DNA of 9,019 bases from Kineosporiaceae bacterium. GTDB taxonomy: Bacteria > Actinomycetota > Actinomycetes > Actinomycetales > Angustibacteraceae. Positions 6,373 through 9,019 of the stretch are shown here, in pieces; within the stretch, counting starts at the first letter, position 1, and each line of letters starts with the position of its first letter. A model generated the notes under the pieces. That model did no database searches and was not told the origin of the DNA. It saw only the letters and a list, made by a program, of their open reading frames with translations. Location: positions 1 to 9,019 of the forward strand of contig DAIETC010000243.1 of the NCBI GenBank assembly GCA_027345905.1, given 5' to 3'. The translations under genes were made by a program, and so were the position numbers.

Positions 6373-6401
6373 TTGCATAGGGCTACTTACACCGATGTAA
6401 T
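6373..6401 (+). promoter_or_regulatory. candidate promoter for the Rv2175c-like/crtYc/crtYd transcript
   Basis: TTGCAT (6373-6378), a 17-bp spacer and TGTAAT (6396-6401) resemble a housekeeping -35/-10 pair; the -10 is one base from TATAAT, the -35 matches only TTG. The start codon is at 6453, giving a predicted leader of about 45 nt. The region is clearly less GC-rich than its surroundings, as expected for a divergent promoter. It overlaps the inverted repeat at 6387-6400. Confidence 0.4.
6387..6400. promoter_or_regulatory. perfect inverted repeat TTACA-N4-TGTAA, likely operator
   Basis: TTACACCGATGTAA has perfect 5-bp arms around CCGA and sits in the 155-bp divergent region between the LysM-SLT gene and the Rv2175c-like gene. 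It overlaps the spacer and -10 of the best rightward promoter candidate, a typical repressor position. The spacing fits a dimeric helix-turn-helix regulator; I cannot assign the protein. Confidence 0.45.
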
Positions 6402-6452
6402 TCGTTTCTCTCGCGTGCCCCGCCGCAGGTTCTTCATGGCAGGCTGGGTGTC

Positions 6453-6809
6453 ATGACCGATCTGGACGAGCTGGTGGACGAGTGGCTGACGTTGCCTGAC
6501 ATCGCCGCCCGGCTGGACCTCAAGGTGACCTTGGTGCGCCGGCTGCTGCAGGAGCGCCAGCTGATCGGCGTGCGCCGCGGGGAGCGCAACGTCCTGAGCG
6601 TTCCGGCGGCGCTGCTGGGCCCGCAGGGACCCCTGCCCGAGCTGCCCGGCACCCTGACCGTCCTGGCCGACGCGGGCTACGGTGACGACGAAGCCCTGCG
6701 GTGGCTGTTCACGCCGGACGACAGCCTGGCCGGCGGCAGCCCGATCGGGGCGTTGCGCGCCGGGCACAAGACGGAGGTCCGCCGAAGGGCGCAGGCCCTG
6801 GCGATCTGA
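6453..6809 (+). CDS. Rv2175c-like winged-helix DNA-binding protein
   Basis: 118-aa basic protein resembling mycobacterial Rv2175c. An N-terminal helix-turn-helix lies at about 11-45 (WLTLPDIAARLDLKVTLVRR, then LLQERQLIGVRRGERN). A C-terminal part with PELPGTLTVLADAGYGDDEA, LRWLFTPDDSL and VRRRAQALAI matches the family's LPGLLTIL..GGY, RWLFTPDPSL and VVRRAQAMA blocks. In M. tuberculosis, Rv2175c binds DNA and is phosphorylated by PknL on its disordered N-terminal tail; here that tail is very short and has no Ser, with Thr2 the only phosphorylatable residue before the helix-turn-helix. The ATG at 6453 follows only a poor Shine-Dalgarno sequence. It lies divergent from the hydrolase-kinase block and 4 nt before crtYc, so it probably leads a transcript containing the lycopene cyclase genes. 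The regulon is unknown; autoregulation through the inverted repeat upstream is a guess. Confidence 0.85.
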   Translation: MTDLDELVDEWLTLPDIAARLDLKVTLVRRLLQERQLIGVRRGERNVLSVPAALLGPQGPLPELPGTLTVLADAGYGDDEALRWLFTPDDSLAGGSPIGALRAGHKTEVRRRAQALAI

Positions 6810-6813
6810 TCCG

Positions 6814-7146
6814 GTGCGCCATCTCGGGTACGTCGCGATGCTGGCCTTCTGCGTGCTCGGCACCCTGCCGCTGGAGCTGGTGCTGCACCTGGGGGTCTAC
6901 CGGCGGCTGCGTCGCCTCGCCCTGACGCTGCTCCCGGTGCTGGTGGTGTTCGTCGGCTGGGACCTGTACGCGATCAGCCGGGGGCAGTGGCGCTTCGACC
7001 CCGCCCAGACCCTTGGCATCGTGCTGCCCGGCGCCCTGCCCATCGAGGAGCTCGCCTTCTTCGTGGTCGTCCCGCTCGCGGCCGTGCTGACCCTGGAGGC
7101 CGTGCGCGCCGTCCGTGGCTGGCCGTTGGGAGACGAGCCGCGGTGA
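6814..7146 (+). CDS. crtYc: lycopene cyclase subunit, CrtYc-type (first half)
   Basis: 110-aa integral membrane protein with three hydrophobic helices (about 4-24, 34-53 and 79-97). It carries WDLYAISRGQWRFDP (49-63) and the signature LPIEELAFF (75-83), the PxEE motif of heterodimeric lycopene cyclases. These proteins act as a pair to close the ionone rings of lycopene; in some actinobacteria homologous pairs cyclise the C50 carotenoid flavuxanthin. The start is GTG at 6814, four nt after the upstream stop, since VRHLGYVAML matches the usual N-terminus; no clear Shine-Dalgarno sequence is seen, so coupling to the preceding gene is likely. Its stop overlaps the GTG of crtYd (GTGA). Whether the product is beta-carotene, epsilon-type or a C50 ring cannot be told, because no prenyltransferase or elongase gene lies in the window. 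Confidence 0.85.
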   Translation: MRHLGYVAMLAFCVLGTLPLELVLHLGVYRRLRRLALTLLPVLVVFVGWDLYAISRGQWRFDPAQTLGIVLPGALPIEELAFFVVVPLAAVLTLEAVRAVRGWPLGDEPR

Positions 7147-7523
7147 CCTACACCGAGCTGTGCCTGCTGGCGGTGGTGGCCTCGGTGCTGCTCGACCTGC
7201 TGGTCCTGCGCACCAGGCTGGTCACGCGCCGGGTGTTCTGGGCGTCGTACGCGATCATCCTGGTGTTCCAGCTGGTCACCAACGGCTTGCTGACCGGGCG
7301 CTCAATCGTGACCTACGCCGCGTCCGGGGTCGTCGGTGGCTCCCGGCCCGTCCTGCTCGGCTCGGGACGGGTGTTCTACGCGCCCGTCGAAGACCTGGCT
7401 TTCGGGTTCTCGCTGGTGCTGCAGACGTTGTCGTGGTGGGTGTTCTGGGGCCGGCGCGGCGTGCAGCCCAGCCTCACGCCGTCCGCCACCGGCCGGCCTC
7501 GTGGCGTGCGGCAGCGGCCCTGA
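7143..7523 (+). CDS. crtYd: lycopene cyclase subunit, CrtYd-type (second half)
   Basis: 126-aa membrane protein with three predicted helices (about 3-22, 32-50 and 83-103) and the cyclase motif RVFYAPVEDLAFGFSL (76-91), the second subunit's PxE[DE] signature. It pairs with the CrtYc-type protein; fused versions of such pairs occur in other organisms. GTG at 7143 overlaps the upstream TGA by 4 nt, so equimolar coupled translation is likely. The last 16 codons, after the last helix, are Pro/Arg-rich, look non-conserved and run antisense across the 3' end of crtB (overlap 7474-7523). A CrtYf-type or C50 cyclase subunit remains possible. Confidence 0.85.
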   Translation: MTYTELCLLAVVASVLLDLLVLRTRLVTRRVFWASYAIILVFQLVTNGLLTGRSIVTYAASGVVGGSRPVLLGSGRVFYAPVEDLAFGFSLVLQTLSWWVFWGRRGVQPSLTPSATGRPRGVRQRP

Positions 7524-8403
7524 CCAGCGCGGGCAGCGCAACGGCCGCGCGGCGCCGGTTCGGCACGCTCACCCTGCCGCGCAGCACCTGGTAGCCGGCG
7601 CGCTCGACCTCGTCGAGGATCTCGCCGTAGAGGCGCAGGGCCGTCTGCAGGCACGGCCGGCTCTGCGGCGCGACCATCGAGATCCCGTCCTGGGCTGCGG
7701 CGTACAGGTCTCGGGTGCGCTCGATCTCGAACGCGAGCAACGCGCGGATGCCGGGAGTGACCACGCCGGCGCGCAGGTCCGCCTCGGTGACGCCAAAGCG
7801 CGCGAGGTCCTCACCGGGCAGGTAGACGCGCCCGCGGCGCAGGTCCTCACCGACGTCGCGGATGAAGTTGGTCATCTGGAACGCCTCACCCAAGGTGACT
7901 GCCTTGCCCTGCGCGTGCGGCGTCAACGCGCCGAGCACCGGCAGCATCATCAGGCCGATCACCCCCGCCGACCCCCACATGTAGCCGCGCAGGGCGTCGT
8001 AGGTGTCGTAGCGGGTCACCTCGATGTCGGTGCGCATCGCGGCCAGGAAGTCCTCGAACAGGGCGCGCTCCAAGCCGAGCACGCGGGCGGTGTGCCCCGC
8101 GGCCGCGATGACCGGGTCCGGCGAGGTCCCCGTGTCCAGGTCGGCCAGCGCCGCCTGGCTCCACGTGAGCAGCCCCTGCGGGTCCGGGGCGGTCAGCGAG
8201 TCGATGAACTCGTCCGCCCACCTGCTGAAGGCATAGAGGGCGTACACGTGCGGGCGCCGGTCGGGTGGCAGCAGCAGGGCGGCCAGGTAGTACGTCTTGC
8301 CGTACTCGGCGTTGACCCGACGGCAGAACTCGTAGGCGGCGCGCAACGGGGGGTCGGTGATGCCAGCCGCATCCAGAGCCCGCAGGTGCGGCCGTGCCTT
8401 CAC
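7474..8403 (-). CDS. crtB: phytoene synthase
   Basis: Joins two geranylgeranyl diphosphates head-to-head to give phytoene, the first committed step of C40 carotenoid synthesis. From the GTG chosen here it is 309 aa, normal for actinobacterial CrtB. The two Mg-diphosphate motifs are DEFID (64-68) and DVGED (183-187), followed by RRGRVYLP (189-196). Also present are NAEYGKTYYLAALLLPP (31-47) and GSAGVIGLMMLPVLG (144-158). GTG at 8403 is preferred because the open extension up to ATG 8484 has many A/T third positions (CTA, GCA, TGT, GCA, CGA, AAT, CCT), unlike the body of the gene, and looks non-coding. The ATG at 8484, seven nt after the crtI stop, would give 336 aa and remains possible. It lies downstream of crtI on the same strand and converges on crtYd with a 50-bp overlap. 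Enzyme assignment is firm; the start is not. Confidence 0.93.
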   Translation of the reverse strand: MKARPHLRALDAAGITDPPLRAAYEFCRRVNAEYGKTYYLAALLLPPDRRPHVYALYAFSRWADEFIDSLTAPDPQGLLTWSQAALADLDTGTSPDPVIAAAGHTARVLGLERALFEDFLAAMRTDIEVTRYDTYDALRGYMWGSAGVIGLMMLPVLGALTPHAQGKAVTLGEAFQMTNFIRDVGEDLRRGRVYLPGEDLARFGVTEADLRAGVVTPGIRALLAFEIERTRDLYAAAQDGISMVAPQSRPCLQTALRLYGEILDEVERAGYQVLRGRVSVPNRRRAAVALPALVRAAAARHEAGRWRTA

Positions 8404-8409
8404 AGGCAG

Positions 8410-8415
8410 ATTGTC
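8410..8415 (-). promoter_or_regulatory. weak -10-like element before the crtB GTG
   Basis: GACAAT on the minus strand, 6 nt before GTG 8403, is one base from TACAAT and could support a leaderless crtB start. There is no recognisable -35. The 88 bases 8404-8491 between crtI and this start contain no other feature that I can support. Confidence 0.22.
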
Positions 8416-8491
8416 CCGGGTTCGGCCCGCGCTGCGCGCGGCGGGTGCGCGACACGTTGCCTGCCGGGCGTTCGCGGTTAGCATCAGCGGG

Positions 8492-9019
8492 TCAGCGCCA
8501 GGCGCGCGATCGGTAGGTGGGGTCGCGGCCCAGCACGCGCTCGGCCGCCAGCCGTCCCGACACCAGCACCATGGGGACGCCGACCCCGGGCTGGGTGCCC
8601 GAACCGGTGAACACCACGTTCTCACCCCAAAGGTTGCCGGGGCGAAACGGCCCGGTCTGGGCGAAGGAGTGGGCCGCGGCGAACGGGGCGCCGCGCTCCA
8701 TGCCACGCCGCGCCCAGTCCAGCGGGGTCGTCACGTCCTCGACCTGGATGCCGTCGGCGAAGTCGTCGTAGCCGCGGGCCTGCAAGGTGCGCAGCACATG
8801 CTCGCGGTAGGCCGGAGCGACCCGCGTCCAGTCCACGTCGCCGTCCAGGTTGGGTGTGGGAAACAGGACATAGAAAACCGACCGCCCGTCGGGCGCCAGC
8901 CTCGGGTCGCTATGGGTCGGGTTGGAGACCAGGAAGGAGGGGGCGCTCATCAGCGCGCCGCCGGTGAGCTCGTCGAACACCCCGCGCCAGCTGCGCCCGA
9001 AGTGGATGTTGTGGTGCGC
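8492..9019 (-). CDS. crtI: phytoene desaturase (C-terminal part)
   Basis: FAD-dependent membrane-associated enzyme converting phytoene stepwise to lycopene. The gene runs off the right edge; 175 C-terminal residues are visible and the N-terminal FAD-binding GxGxxG motif is outside. Visible CrtI blocks are AHHNIHFGRSWRGVFDEL at the edge, LMSAPSFLVSNPTHSDPRLAP, and the PNLDGDVDW region. The family's C-terminal cofactor motif follows in NVVFTGSGTQPGVGVPMVLV and SGRLAAERVLG. The typical bacterial enzyme is about 490-530 aa, so roughly two thirds are missing. It precedes crtB in the same orientation, the usual crtI-crtB pairing, and shares the pathway with the lycopene cyclase genes on the opposite strand. 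Confidence 0.94.
   Translation of the reverse strand, partial: AHHNIHFGRSWRGVFDELTGGALMSAPSFLVSNPTHSDPRLAPDGRSVFYVLFPTPNLDGDVDWTRVAPAYREHVLRTLQARGYDDFADGIQVEDVTTPLDWARRGMERGAPFAAAHSFAQTGPFRPGNLWGENVVFTGSGTQPGVGVPMVLVSGRLAAERVLGRDPTYRSRAWR

Noticed and set aside
6346..6374. ECF-sigma-like GGAAAC...CGTT pair in the divergent region
   Set aside because: The spacing is about 11 nt instead of the 16-17 nt typical of ECF promoters.
5182..6456. Rightward 424-codon open frame opposite the LysM-SLT gene
   Set aside because: Shadow of the hydrolase, whose three LysM modules and catalytic Glu motif are unmistakable; the antisense product shows no domain.
7336..8481. Rightward 381-codon open frame opposite crtB
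   Set aside because: Antisense to phytoene synthase with both Asp-rich motifs intact; no domain visible in the shadow product.
1..9019. Genome-wide amber reassignment as explanation of the kinase TAG
   Set aside because: The threonine aldolase gene ends at a normal TAG (1440-1442) with the next gene starting 22 bp later, so TAG acts as an ordinary stop here.
1..9019. Mobile elements, CRISPR arrays, tRNA genes, toxin-antitoxin or defence systems
   Set aside because: None of their hallmarks (transposase or integrase motifs, regular spaced repeats, tRNA-like folds) were seen; gene content is housekeeping, wall-related and carotenoid.

Overview
The window is high-GC DNA with strongly G/C-biased third codon positions, GTG and TTG starts, stop/start overlaps and TGA-dominated stops. 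This is typical of an actinomycete. A class II DAHP synthase lies near a PknL-type PASTA kinase and an Rv2175c-type DNA-binding protein, which recalls the aroG-pknL-Rv2175c neighbourhood of mycobacteria. Two-subunit lycopene cyclase genes together with crtI/crtB point to a pigmented actinobacterium. I cannot name a genus from the sequence alone.

Layout. Positions 1-3241 read rightward: the 3' end of a class II DAHP synthase gene, a low-specificity threonine aldolase (4-nt overlap), a small cytoplasmic sulfite-oxidase-fold molybdenum enzyme, and an unusual membrane protein joining a SnoaL-like domain to an OmpA peptidoglycan-binding domain. Positions 3272-6297 read leftward: a triple-LysM lytic transglycosylase followed by a PASTA Ser/Thr kinase whose extracellular part is cut by an in-frame TAG. 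A divergent control region (6298-6452) holds an inverted repeat, a candidate promoter and a GTCAC direct repeat. Positions 6453-7523 read rightward: the Rv2175c-like regulator, then crtYc and crtYd. Positions 7474-9019 read leftward: crtB and the 3' part of crtI.

Two themes emerge. The first is cell-wall sensing and remodelling: LysM hydrolase, PASTA kinase, OmpA-domain protein, and the probable kinase substrate Rv2175c. The second is carotenoid synthesis: phytoene synthase, phytoene desaturase and heterodimeric lycopene cyclase. The Rv2175c-like gene sits directly in front of the cyclase genes and so links the two modules physically. The most striking features are the single amber codon that would detach three and a half PASTA repeats from the kinase, the SnoaL-TM-OmpA fusion, and the structured divergent promoter. 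No tRNA, rRNA, CRISPR array, insertion sequence or phage gene was seen. Except for short intergenic stretches, the window is coding throughout.
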